A stretch of DNA of 64,000 nt. It comes from Porogramme epimiltina. Its lineage: Eukaryota; Basidiomycota; Agaricomycetes; Polyporales; Polyporaceae. Below, piece by piece: positions 11,101 to 20,759 of the stretch. Where the stretch lies: NCBI GenBank assembly GCA_900155495.1, contig FTLJ01000450.1, forward strand, positions 1-64,000, read 5' to 3'. The stretch's first letter is position 1, and the number at the start of each line of letters is the position of its first letter. The position numbers and the translations under genes are program-made. A model generated the notes under the pieces. It was not told where the DNA came from. It did no database searches and saw nothing but the letters and a program-made list of their open reading frames with translations.

Positions 11101-13954
11101 TCCCGCACATCTGACCTCAGTAAATGCTTCAGCGAGGGGTACAGGATGCACCACACGTCGCTCGGCGGGAGGTGCTTCGCCGCCGAAGCGATGAACGCCG
11201 CAGCACCTTCACACAGAAATCAGCATTCCGTCGAGAACGTGAAGACGACGCCCCGCCACACACCTTCCCGAATCCAGATATTCGGGTGATAGAGGAAGCC
11301 GAGGGTTGCGCTCATCAGTTCCCAGATACGCATCTTTTGGAACAGGCCTAGCTCGCATAGGTTTGTGAGAGACGAGAGCACCTTCGCGACCACAGTCTCC
11401 TCGACATCTATCAAGGGACCCAAGTAAGCACGCTTTCACGCCGCCCGACCCGAGTAAGAGCACCCTACCGGATAGAGACTGTATCATGAGCGGCAAGATA
11501 TACTCCTCCAGGCTGCGCCCATCCGCACAGGCCGCGACGTCGACGATGCTGTCGAAGAAGGCCCACCGCAGCAGCCAGTCGCGGTCGTTCAGGTATGTGA
11601 TCATGTGGCTGAGCAGCACGTCGTTCGTCTTCTGCCGGCCGAGGAAAATGCACAGCGAGGAGATGTTGTGAAGAACGGCGCGCTTGACCACGCTTGAAGG
11701 GTCCATGAGCAGTGCAGACAGATGCTCCTGTATGCTGTTCTGGAGGTCGCTCATGCTTGCGTCGTAGGAAACCTAAGAGCCGGATTGAGTGAACGTTCTC
11801 GGACGTGACAGACGTAAAGGACGCACCTCGAAGTGCGCTTCGTCATACTCCTGCGCGTCAGGCAACGCCTTGTACGTCCCATGGGCCTTCAGTGCCTGGC
11901 CCATTTCCAGATACCGCACCGCCGTGTCTGCAAGGGGAACAATGACCTGGGCGTACATGCACCGCACGAGCACGTCCGAGTCCCGCACTAAGTGCGCAAT
12001 GGCGGGGATGATGTACTCCGGGAATATGGCTGCGTTGGAGGGCGTGATGACCGTGACGAGCATGAGCACCTGCATGAGCGTGCGCAGCGCCGCGGCGCGC
12101 ACGATGGCGGCGTCGTCCTGCAGGAGGTCTACGATGTACGGAACCATCCGGTCGAGTTTCGCCTCATCCGTGAGGTGCGATGAGAGCGCGAGGAACACGT
12201 CCAACGCGCGGACCTTCGAGCTCGGGAGGTAACAGTTGCGGACATTGGCGCACACCAGCGCTAGTATAATTAACGCAGGACCATCTGTAGGATGTAAGTC
12301 CTGCGCGCTCTAGATAGACCAGAAAGGCGAACTCGCCTTCCGCAGCCGCGCGTTTGCCTGCCGACCATGCGCTGTGTAGCTTACTTTCACGATTCGGGAT
12401 ATTGAGTTCCACAGGTAAGACATCCTGGGTAAAAAATGAGATTGAATAGGCGCAAAGGCTACCAACATGCGTACATGGAAGGGTCTTGACGAGACAAACT
12501 GAGGGGTATAATCCATTTTCACGTCCATCACCGTCTCTTCGGTGGACTCATTGATCAGGTACGGTTCCACGCTCTCATAGTCCGCCCATATTCGTTCCAT
12601 CCGATGGTCCGAGTCGCTCGGAAGAGGGTCGCTCGGCGAGTCTCCGTTCAAAGCGGCATTTGACGCCGTATTGGATCCTTTGTGTGCGGATAAAGTAGCG
12701 CTGGGAGGTATCCCCGACGAGGGCGTCGCAGCAAACAGAGAAGTAGAGCTGACTTCGTTGACGGAAGACACATAGTTGTGCAGGAACGAGTAGAAGCATT
12801 CAGGGAACACTGTCCCGCGTGAGGTGTGCAAAAGCGCATCGAACGTCGGCCGTGCAGAGGGGTCAATAGAGATCATTTGCTTGATGAGTTGCTAACGCAA
12901 AGTCAGTACAAGGAAGTCACGCATGGTGCCGATGCACTCACCCTCACGCCCTCGTCCTCCACCGCGCCCAGCTGCGTGTCGATCTTAAGCTCGCCCTCGC
13001 GATACTTGAAGAGCTCGCTGAGCGTGAACAGCGGCTTCCCCTCCAAGAACAGCTCCGCAACAACACACCCCGCGCTGAAGCAGTCCATCGCCTCCGTGAC
13101 CCGCCCGTCGCGCTTGCCCTCGCTGTCGTCGAGCGCGAGCCTTGACTTCTTCGCGCTGATCTCCGGGTTGTCGCTCGCGGTGTAGAACCGCTCGGGCGCG
13201 AGGTAGCACGAGCGCCGGCCGGACGTGTCAAAGTAGAACGCAAAGTCGGACGGGTCGTCGAGCGGGAGGTACGTCGGCTTGTACGACGCAAAGTCCGAGA
13301 CGTACACCCAGTTCCACGACGTGACGAGGATGTTCTCGGACTTGATGTCCCCGTGCGACACCTTGCGGTTGCGCGCGTCGCGGAGCGCGTTGAGGATCTG
13401 GAACGCGATCCATTTCTTCTCGACGAGGCTGAGGAAAGGCCGTGTACTGTGCGGAATATGGAGTTGAGGGTGGGGCTGCAGACGCGTGAACGGATCGTGC
13501 GCACCTGATCCGGTCGTATAGATTGCTTGCCACCCACTGCCTGATCACGTACCCCGCCTTGTCCGTCTCAACAAAGGACTGATACCCGTACACGTTTGGG
13601 ATGTCTGCCAGGGCCTCACGCTCAACTACGCAAAGCCGCCACCTTCTATTCAGCAAACTTTAACTAAATGATGCTAATTGGCACGTACCCTTCAGCCTCC
13701 TATGGTACTTGCGCAGACTCATCCCCGGGTCCGGCTTGATGAAGACCTTCACCACGAGGTACCCATTCCTGTGTCGACACTTGACCGTCTTCAGAAACCG
13801 CGCGGAGCCGAGACTGCATGTGTATGTGGATATCTTCAAGCATACCCAACAAGGCGTGTGCGTACCTCCCCTCATAGACGATGTCTCCTCCAAGCTCAGC
13901 CACAAACAGATCCAATGCGCCGCTCGTGCGCGTGAGTGATTGTGCGTTGCCCAT
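8167..13954 (-). CDS. VPS15: VPS15 / p150, regulatory pseudokinase of the class III PI3-kinase complex
   Basis: VPS15 anchors and activates the PI3-kinase Vps34 in autophagy and endosomal sorting. The protein starts MGNAQS, an N-myristoylation signal. The kinase domain follows (about 12.9-13.95 kb). It has VVKVF-type lysine context, the catalytic-loop motif HGDIKSENILVT, and DFAS where active kinases have DFG, which is typical of VPS15. SCYLAPERF and a long helix-rich C-lobe come next. HEAT-type repeats occupy about 10.8-12.3 kb (for example DEAKLDRMVPYIVDLLQDD and IIPAIAHLVRDSDVLVRC). WD40 repeats occupy about 8.2-9.9 kb (FTSHTDAVTALAVSPD, SASDDQTVKVWD, GSEDCKLRYWDLG, and a last blade VSGDRSGTIKVWR). 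Roughly ten exons make about 1,500 residues; the stop is at 8167-8169. A Ser/Pro-rich linker near 10.2-10.5 kb separates HEAT and WD40. The identification is secure; some exon edges are approximate. Confidence 0.93.
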
Positions 13955-14980
13955 TATTTCGGCAGTAGGGTATCAGCGGAAGAACATATGGTGGTATATT
14001 GATCGAAGTCGAAGTTCCGGGGAAAGGAAGAGAAAGCAGCAGACGGAAACAAGTCCCAAAATGTATGGCGCAGTCCAGCGAGTGGCCACCATCGACTGGC
14101 GCTGTAGTCACGTGCCTGAAATGACCTTCGACTCGCGACTCGCAGGATCCGAATATTGACCAAGAGGAGTCATTTGCCTTTACGAACGAATCCATTTGTT
14201 CTAGCTCTCTCTAGAGAGCGATATTACCAAGCAGAAGAGGTGCACGAAACATCGGACGCGAGCTGACGCCGTCGTCGTTGTATGCACACAAATACTGGGC
14301 GTCTCTGGACATTTCGAGGACACTGGACTCCACGAGCCTCGGAGGCCCGGACGATGCCGAAAGCGCGGTGCCGCATCGGATGACGTCATCCCTACTCAAA
14401 CCTTCGGAGCCTCGGAACGCCTGACAACGCCGGCACGCAGCTGAAAATCAAGGGGTATGATGTCACCTCCGCCGGTGGGGAATGGAATCTGATCCTCCAA
14501 TTGCACGGGCTGTCCTTGGGTTTAGCCTTCGGGGTGGTTGCGCGCGGTGCCGCCCGTCGTTGACGGAATCCGCTGAACCCCAGGCACGGAAACTTCAGCA
14601 CACCTTCCTTGAAGGGTGCATCAAGAAAGCAGAGGCAGAGCACTGATGTATGATACGTGATATGTGATGTTACAGATTAGCCAAAACCTTGTAACGTAGT
14701 AGGGATCCGAGTATGCTACAACATAAGTAGTGGACAATAAACTTTAGTGCGTGGGATGACTAGGCCGTAAGGTCGTGACATGTGCGGAGGAGAATAGCGA
14801 CGGTTCATCACCAAAAGTCCCAAGATGGTAGACGTGTGTGCAAATTAGAGAGTGGAGGGAGCGGCGATAGCAAAGCGGGGGATATGGCGACATGGAGAGC
14901 ATCAGTACTACGACGCAAACGGCCGAATGGAGCGAACAAAGGTCCAATGGTGGTACAACGTAAACCGCACGGAGCCGCGT
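13955..14980. other. Intergenic stretch
   Basis: About 1 kb between the start of VPS15 and the 3' end of the first Hsp20 gene. Several 60-90 codon open frames exist on the minus strand but none shows a recognisable domain or coherent splicing. It probably holds the VPS15 promoter. Confidence 0.4.
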
Positions 14981-15844
14981 TCACTCAGCGTTGTGCGAGT
15001 CGGGTATGTGGGAGGGCAGCGGCGCCCCAGTCACGTTCGCCTGCTGCGTCGGGCCCTGCTCCCCGGCGAGCGCACCGGGGTCGCGCGGCCACGAAATGGA
15101 GAGCATGCCTTCCACGAGCATGCTGCGGACGTGCACAGCCTGCAAGAAAGGAGCCGTCAGCGACACGCGTTCGAAGCACACACACACTGCACGGCGTCGG
15201 CACGGAGACGCGACGTCGAGACAGGCTGGGAGGAAGACTCACGTTGACACCTGCGGGGAGCGGGATCTCGCGCCGGAACTTGCCATATTTGAGCTCGCGC
15301 ACGGGGTACAGCGCCGCGAGCCCCGCCTCCTCGGCCGACGGGGGCACCGATGGAGATGTGGCGGCGCCCGCTGTCGGGTCCGGCGTCGGGCCCGACGAGC
15401 GCGAGGGGTCGACAGGCTGAGTGAGGCGCACGGGGCTCACGTGCAGGGTAGGTCCGCTGCGTTCTCCCTCGACGACGAGCCGGCCGTGTTCGATGCGCAC
15501 GGAGAGCTGGTCGACCTTCATCCCTGGAACCTCAAGGACGGCGGAGATGAACGGGGAGCCCGGGTCGTCGCACATGTCCATCCTGGAGTCCCGACGGAGG
15601 GCGCTTGTGAGACACGGTGGGCGGGATACGAGGAGCCGCGTACTCACCTCGGCATGAAAGTGCCTCCTTTGCGCTGCAGGATCTTCTGTCGCTGCAGCTG
15701 GATATATGCGCGCGCTAGTACGCGGTCGAGGTTCTTGAAGCGGGGGTCCTCGTTCTCGAGCATCTTGCGGGACTTGGACATGGACAGACGTGAGGCAGAA
15801 GAGGCGGCGGCGGATGGGTGGAGGGTGGTGTATTGCGGAGACAT
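14981..15844 (-). CDS. Small heat-shock protein Hsp20 (paralog 1)
   Basis: Small heat-shock proteins are ATP-independent chaperones that hold unfolding proteins. Three exons (15648-15844, 15243-15582, 14981-15139) give 231 residues. A Ser/Ala-rich N-terminus and a helical segment precede the alpha-crystallin domain. That domain shows the chain FISAVLEVPGMKVDQLSVRI, GRLVVEGER, a long Pro/Ser-rich insertion, RELKYGKFRREIPLPAGV and finally VEGMLSISWPR. The insertion between strands 5 and 6 is longer than usual for the family. The start at 15844 (MSPQYTTLHP) follows a TATA box by about 70 nt. Both intron positions and phases match those of the second Hsp20 gene at 19.6 kb, so the two are true paralogs. 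Confidence 0.9.
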
Positions 15845-15910
15845 GAAGAGCAAGAAAGGGAGGTGGGTGTATGCGCGGGCGGTGGCGCTCGCTCCGGGGA
15901 CAAGCGCGGT

Positions 15911-15917
15911 ATTTATA
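15911..15917 (-). promoter_or_regulatory. TATA box of Hsp20 paralog 1
   Basis: The minus strand reads TATAAAT about 70 nt upstream of the chosen start, in the usual place for a stress-gene TATA box. I could not find a convincing run of heat-shock elements next to it. Confidence 0.55.
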
Positions 15918-17446
15918 CGATCGGAGGCCCGCAAACGCTACAGCGATCGGCCGCGGCGGTGACATCTCGCCCAACGGACTGCCTTACTTTCTTTGGCCCA
16001 CTCCAAGGCTTGTGCCTGCCTGGAGCCAACTAGAATCTCGATTGGTCAAGCAAGTGACGGGAAGTCCGGGATGACTCGACCCCGTCCGGCCCCCAGATTT
16101 GCTGTGGGTCGGCCACCCGCACGTCCACAGGCTTACTGTGAACATCTGCGGCAGTCACTTACGCTGTACCGAGGGTCGCCTACGCGCTGAGCAAGCACCG
16201 CAAGCCCGCCGCGGAGGTGAGTAAGACCCGCGCGAGGAATACGACAACCAGTTCTGGACGGGCGGTGCAAGCATCGGCCGGCGCTCGATTCCCCCGGGGT
16301 ATACTCAATGCTGTGCTCCGCCTGCGAAAACTCCAGACCTGCCGCGAACCGGGCTCAAAGTTCGCTGCTCCATCCGGCCAGTTGCCGTTCACCGTAGATC
16401 GCTCGCGTGTCCACCGCCCCTCAAAGACTGTGCTGGGGGTCCTTCCGCAGCCGCGCAGTACGTGCTTGCCCCGCATACGTGGTGCCCACTGCACACACAA
16501 CCCCGCATTCACATGCCACGCCGGAGCCAACGCGTGGGCCGGCGCAATGCGGTCAGAACACCTGTTTAGTCAGCCACATGCCCCTTCCGAATCCCTGCGA
16601 CCCACCATCCGTGAAACGGCGGTCGGGACTCGGAATGCCCCCTTAATGCGTGCCCGCCGAGGATTCGTATTCCGTTCGGAGGTGGGTAGCTCGGCGTGTA
16701 TCTCTGACTACCGCACCCGACCCATGGGTGTCAATCCGGAACGCCGTGAGAGCACCGGAAACCGCGGGCTGTTCGGCCGGTACTTTTTTTCTGGGCGCAG
16801 TACTCGGTGCGCAAGCTCAGGGCGCGAACGCGTCCTCGGTCGGCGGGCGCGCGTCCTGCACGCCACGTCAGTGCGTACTACGGACTTCTGGATGGACTGC
16901 GGGGGGGAGGAACGCATGCCATGAAGCTTGCGCGGGACCTGCACCGACTAGTAGACGATATCGTGCTCACATGGATCGACTCAAGGACTCAAGCGCACCT
17001 CGAGGACGAAAGGTGGCTCCGCAGCCAGCAGTGGACACACAAAGTGACTCGGCAGCACGAAGTTGAATGCACACCGGGGCGAATATGGCAACTACGAAAG
17101 CTGGAGTCAATCTCCGTCTTGACTCCCCAATGTGGAGAACGCAAACGAGTGGATAATGATAGGGGTAGAAGCATACGCGTCTGCGGCCGAAGCAGCAGCT
17201 GACACGCCGCACCCGCCCCCGGAAGGGGTCTACTCCCATACGCGTACCGGGGAACGGGGCTGCAGCGTTGAATCCGAATTCTCCTGACACGTAGCCCGGC
17301 GGTGATGTCGAGTCAAGGACGTGCTCGGGGTAGCTCCGCCCACTCGACTGGGGTAGGGGGAATCGTAAGACACAGCGCGCCAAGCTCGACTACGAATACG
17401 CACCACAGCGGCCCGACGTCCATCTGTCCAGGGGTTGACTCCGCCT
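15918..17446. other. GC-rich gene-free stretch
   Basis: About 1.5 kb with several overlapping open frames of 60-235 codons on both strands. These are expected by chance at this GC content. None has a recognisable domain, codon pattern or splicing that I could follow. It may hold regulatory DNA for Hsp20 paralog 1 and the 3' end of OST4. Confidence 0.4.
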
Positions 17447-17584
17447 CTACTGCGAGGCCGCGCCGCCCGCGCCGTGGGCGAGCTGCCGCGCGTTCACGGC
17501 GACAAAGTGGTACAGCACCACGGTGAGCATCGCCAGCATGCCGAGCGAGTTCGCGAGGTTGTACAGCGTCACGTTTGAGATCAT
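17447..17584 (-). CDS. OST4: OST4, 45-residue subunit of oligosaccharyltransferase
   Basis: The product is a 45-residue single-pass membrane protein beginning MISNVTLYNLANSLGML, with one helix (about residues 9-31, GMLAMLTVVLYHFVAV) and a short Ala/Gly-rich tail. This is the size and layout of Ost4, the mini-subunit that holds Stt3 and Ost3/6 together in the ER oligosaccharyltransferase doing N-glycosylation. The MI-(S/T)-x-x-x-L-x-x-LA start and the YH pair after the helix fit the family. The stop is TAG at 17447-17449. An in-frame Met exists upstream at 17716, but the extension looks non-coding and would bury the conserved MIS start. It is divergent from QCR8, with about 305 bp between the two starts. 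Confidence 0.85.
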   Translation of the reverse strand: MISNVTLYNLANSLGMLAMLTVVLYHFVAVNARQLAHGAGGAASQ

Positions 17585-17889
17585 ATTGGTGCGTCTGTGC
17601 GGCGGGACGCGGCGCAGGTGGCCGACGCGCACGCAAAATGCAGACGGGTGAGCATCAGCGGCGCGCAGGAGCTGGACAAGGGCGCAGAACGGACCTGACG
17701 TCGTGGTCGCCGCCAACGAGGGTTGTTTGTGCGTGTTTGGCGCCGCGCGCCCGGGATGAGCTGGGCGCTGCCGGCGTCGCGCTCGCGGCCTCTCCCGATC
17801 CTCTCCTCGCTGTGCTGTGTCTTCTCCCTCCTCCTACCCCTTCCACACACACCCTTGTCTGTTCTGTGTAACGCCAAAAGTCTGCGACA
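17585..17889. promoter_or_regulatory. Divergent promoter region of OST4 and QCR8
   Basis: 305 bp separate the start codons of OST4 (minus) and QCR8 (plus). The plus strand has a pyrimidine-rich tract (about 17800-17870, TCTCCCTCCTCC-like) just before the QCR8 start, as in many fungal housekeeping promoters. No TATA box is clear. Confidence 0.5.
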
Positions 17890-18610
17890 ATGAGGCCCAC
17901 GGAGATTCGCCGAAGTGAAATGCCCGGTCGTGAGTGTGCTATTTTGCAGTGACGTTTCGCGCGGGTCTGACATTGCGTTCGGGTTGTAGCTAAGACCTAC
18001 GTGAGTGTGAACACTTTGTATGCCAGGAGGCACTGGTGGGGCAAATAGGGTGCCGCGTAGGGGATGCTGGAGTGCTTGGGGCGCGTGTGGAAAGGACAGG
18101 TTAACAGAGGTGCTAACTGTATGCTGGTAGAACATCTGGTGGGGTGGCAAGGGCACGCAGGAGCAGAAGGGTCTCGTCCAGTACAGTGCGTATGCTTTCT
18201 ATTCACTAACACCATGACATTGACCATGCTCGTCGTCCGTGCCGTTGTCCCCCAACCATACTCGTGCGCCCAACGTCTTCGTGTCAACTTTCTGTCGGTC
18301 TCCTCCAGGCCTTTCGCCCTTCCGTCAGCGCGCCGCGAAGAACCTCTTCAGGAGCTATATCTTCAACGGCTATCGCCGCCTCTCCGGCGAGCTCGTCTAC
18401 TGGGCTATCCCCTTCGCGCTCGGTACGTCTACAATCTCTCATATGTACCACACCCCCTCCCTTCCTTTGCTGCCATAGTCCGCGGAGGATCAGCACGCTC
18501 ATAATTCCACGCTTCTGATAGGCTACAGCGCGTACGCGTGGGCGAAGCGTTACGACGCGTGGCAAAACAGCAAGGCGGCTCACGTCGCGGGTGGCCACGG
18601 CGAGCACTAA
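17890..18610 (+). CDS. QCR8: QCR8, subunit 8 of the cytochrome bc1 complex
   Basis: Qcr8 is a small inner-membrane subunit of respiratory complex III that contacts cytochrome b. Five exons (17890-17926, 18027-18049, 18131-18185, 18309-18422, 18522-18610) give 105 residues. It starts MRPTEIRRSEMPGG, continues with IWWGGKGTQEQKGLVQYSLSP, then the conserved block FRQRAAKNLFRSYIFNGYRR. A membrane helix (ELVYWAIPFALGYSAYAWA) and the tail KRYDAWQNSKAAH follow. Length and motifs match fungal Qcr8. The second exon is only 23 nt long; without it the frame breaks, and with it the phase is restored. The gene shares its upstream region with OST4. Confidence 0.92.
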
Positions 18611-19627
18611 ACAGCATAGAACGCCACCCTGGAACCCTCCCCGTCCTGTAGAGCTTTAATCCACGTTCTTTCTGCTACCCCGACCGTTGCGTCACTGTGC
18701 GCTAGCCGCGGCGGTACCCTCGCACTCTAAGGACGTCCCGAGTTTCCCCGAACCTCCGACCCGGAAAGGCGGAAGAGTCATAGCGTTCAGTGGAGGTGCG
18801 CGACTGTCGAATTTTTTGCGGACATGGTGCGCTACTGCTTGGGTTGAGGGCACGTAGCGGTGATTGCGGTGGACCTCGTGGGTTAAGCGTGTTTTTGAGC
18901 ATCTGTGGTGGGGTTGATGCACTGGTGACTCTTCCCTGTCAGTTTTTTTGTATGCCGGCTGCAAACGCTCACAGTTTGTGGATAGCCGGATGCCTTCGTG
19001 AGACCCTATGCATCTCGAAACCCAGATTTTGCTTGGCGTCAGAACTACGCCGTTGTTAGGATTCGTTTCGAGGCGCTGTGCGGACTGATAACGCTGCCTA
19101 TGGGATTGCGAGTTCAGGTGCTCATCGCGAAGTCCTCTGGCGGTGCTATCCGGACATCTCGCGAAAGCCCCTCATCCCGTACGCAGAATACTCGCACTCA
19201 TCGCGACATGCGCATGCCGTCACGGTGACTCGCCACGCGCCCCTCACGTTGCGCGAGCTGTGCGCAACCCCACTGGCGGCTCCCCGCACCCCGACGCCCA
19301 CGCGCGCCTATTCTGCGGGCGGCCTGCCGTAAAGGGCAACCTCGAGTCATCCTCGCGCCGCTGCATCTCAGAGGTGGCGGTGGGCCAGGTCACGGTGACC
19401 CCATGGGAGCCCTCCATTCCGCGTCTGGGCGGGCGATGTGAGTCAACTTCGACGGGCGGCGGTATATATCGCTCCCCCCGCCGCGAGGGGCGCGCTTTCT
19501 CACCTCCGCGCCGCCCTCGACGACCTCCAAGTGCTTCTACCGCGACACCTCGTCCTCCAAGCTTCTTCCGCCTTCGCAGCTCCCGATTCTCGCGCCTTTG
19601 CTCTTTCAAGTTTCCTGCTCAGATAAG
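18611..19627. other. Intergenic stretch
   Basis: About 1 kb between QCR8 and Hsp20 paralog 2. No gene is supported. The last 200 bp contain a TATA box and a CT-rich leader belonging to the Hsp20 gene. Confidence 0.45.
19463..19469 (+). promoter_or_regulatory. TATA box of Hsp20 paralog 2
   Basis: TATATAT lies about 160 nt before the Hsp20 start codon, followed by a pyrimidine-rich leader (19,540-19,625). This implies a 5' UTR of roughly 120-130 nt. Confidence 0.55.
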
Positions 19628-20412
19628 ATGGCCATTCGTCCCACCCGCTCCAAGATCGTCTCCACGCTCGAGAAGCGCCTCGGGCGCGCCCTCTCGGACA
19701 CCGAGACGCTCCGCCTCGCCGCCTACGCGCGCGCGGTGCGCGTCCGCCGCGAGCAGCGCCGCATCTACAAGCCTAGGTTCGTACCCCCTCCCCTACCCCG
19801 CAAGCCCCCCGCGCCCATCGTGTTGTGCTCCTGTGCCCCTACGTTCCTATGCTGACCTATGACGTATCGCGCGCTCGCAAACCACAGGATGGAACTGCAC
19901 GACGACGGCGAGAGCCCGCGCGTCACGGCGCTCTTCGAGCTGCCCGGGCTCCGGCCGGACGAGCTCGCGGTGGACATCGTCGACGGCCGGCTCATCGTCG
20001 GCGGCGAGCGCCGCCCGCACGCGCCCCCGCCGCAGCGCCTTTCCGACGACACGCGCCTCGTGCTCCGCGCGTCCGCCGACCTCGCCGCGCGCACTGGCGC
20101 GGGCGCGCTGCAGGTTCAAGAGCTCAAGTATGGGTTTTTCCGGCGCGTCGTCGCTGTGCCCGAGGGCTGCACGGTAAGTCTTGCGAGTTATCTCTCCCGT
20201 AAGGCGCTGTTGCTGACTATGAGATTTGGCGTTTGCAGACCTCCGACCTCGAGGCCGTCATGGAGAACGGGATGCTCAGCGTCTCGTGGCCGCGCAGCCC
20301 GCTCGCGCGCGTTTTTGGGGAGAGCACGAACACCGGTGCTTCGAAGAATCTTCACGGTGCCGGCGCGTTTGGGGAGGAGAAGTCGTCGACGACGACTACT
20401 TTGTTGGGCTAG
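19628..20412 (+). CDS. Small heat-shock protein Hsp20 (paralog 2)
   Basis: Three exons (19628-19776, 19888-20173, 20239-20412) give 202 residues. The N-terminus is helical and Arg-rich (EKRLGRALSDTETLRLAAYA). The alpha-crystallin domain carries VTALFELPGLRPDELAVDI, GRLIVGGERR, VQELKYGFFRRVVAVPEG and MENGMLSVSWPR. A flexible tail ends with Ser/Thr repeats. It shares with paralog 1 both intron positions (AG/G just before the Met that opens the domain, and between the LP-x-G turn and the last strand) and the motif ELKYG-x-FRR. The gene is transcribed away from paralog 1. Expected role: heat or stress chaperone in the cytosol. Confidence 0.9.
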
Positions 20413-20759
20413 CTTGGATCGCTATTTTGGAATGGACTTGGCTTGTCGTTTGGTGTACCCCCGCTCTACGAGGTTATATGCTATTGCATCGGTTATTGGA
20501 ACCCATTGTGCGGGATCAAGTCCCTGCTAGTTTCTGATCATGCAATATGGTGGATAGACGTGAGCCCTGCTTGGACACAAGTTACAATGCGCTTATCGGG
20601 GGCTGTTACGCAGCACTCCTTCGGGGCTTCAATCGATTACTAGGAGACGGGCGTTCGTTTACCTGCTCCAAGCTTGAGCTCCAACCCTATCCACGCCTAC
20701 TCACATTCGAGCACCCTCACTTCTCCTGCCCATACCGACATTGGCTGCTGGGTACCGCC
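20413..20759. other. Intergenic stretch
   Basis: It holds the 3' UTR of Hsp20 paralog 2 and the promoter of the F-box/WD40 gene. The frame of the next gene is open back to 20547, but the conserved F-box starts at the Met at 20760. No other gene seen. Confidence 0.4.

Noticed and set aside
14782..15420. 212-codon plus-strand open frame overlapping Hsp20 paralog 1
   Set aside because: It runs through the minus-strand Hsp20 exons and introns; the alpha-crystallin motifs are on the other strand.
16217..16924. 235-codon plus-strand open frame in the gene-free stretch
   Set aside because: Composition is Arg/Ser/Thr-heavy with no domain; stop codons are rare by chance at this GC content.
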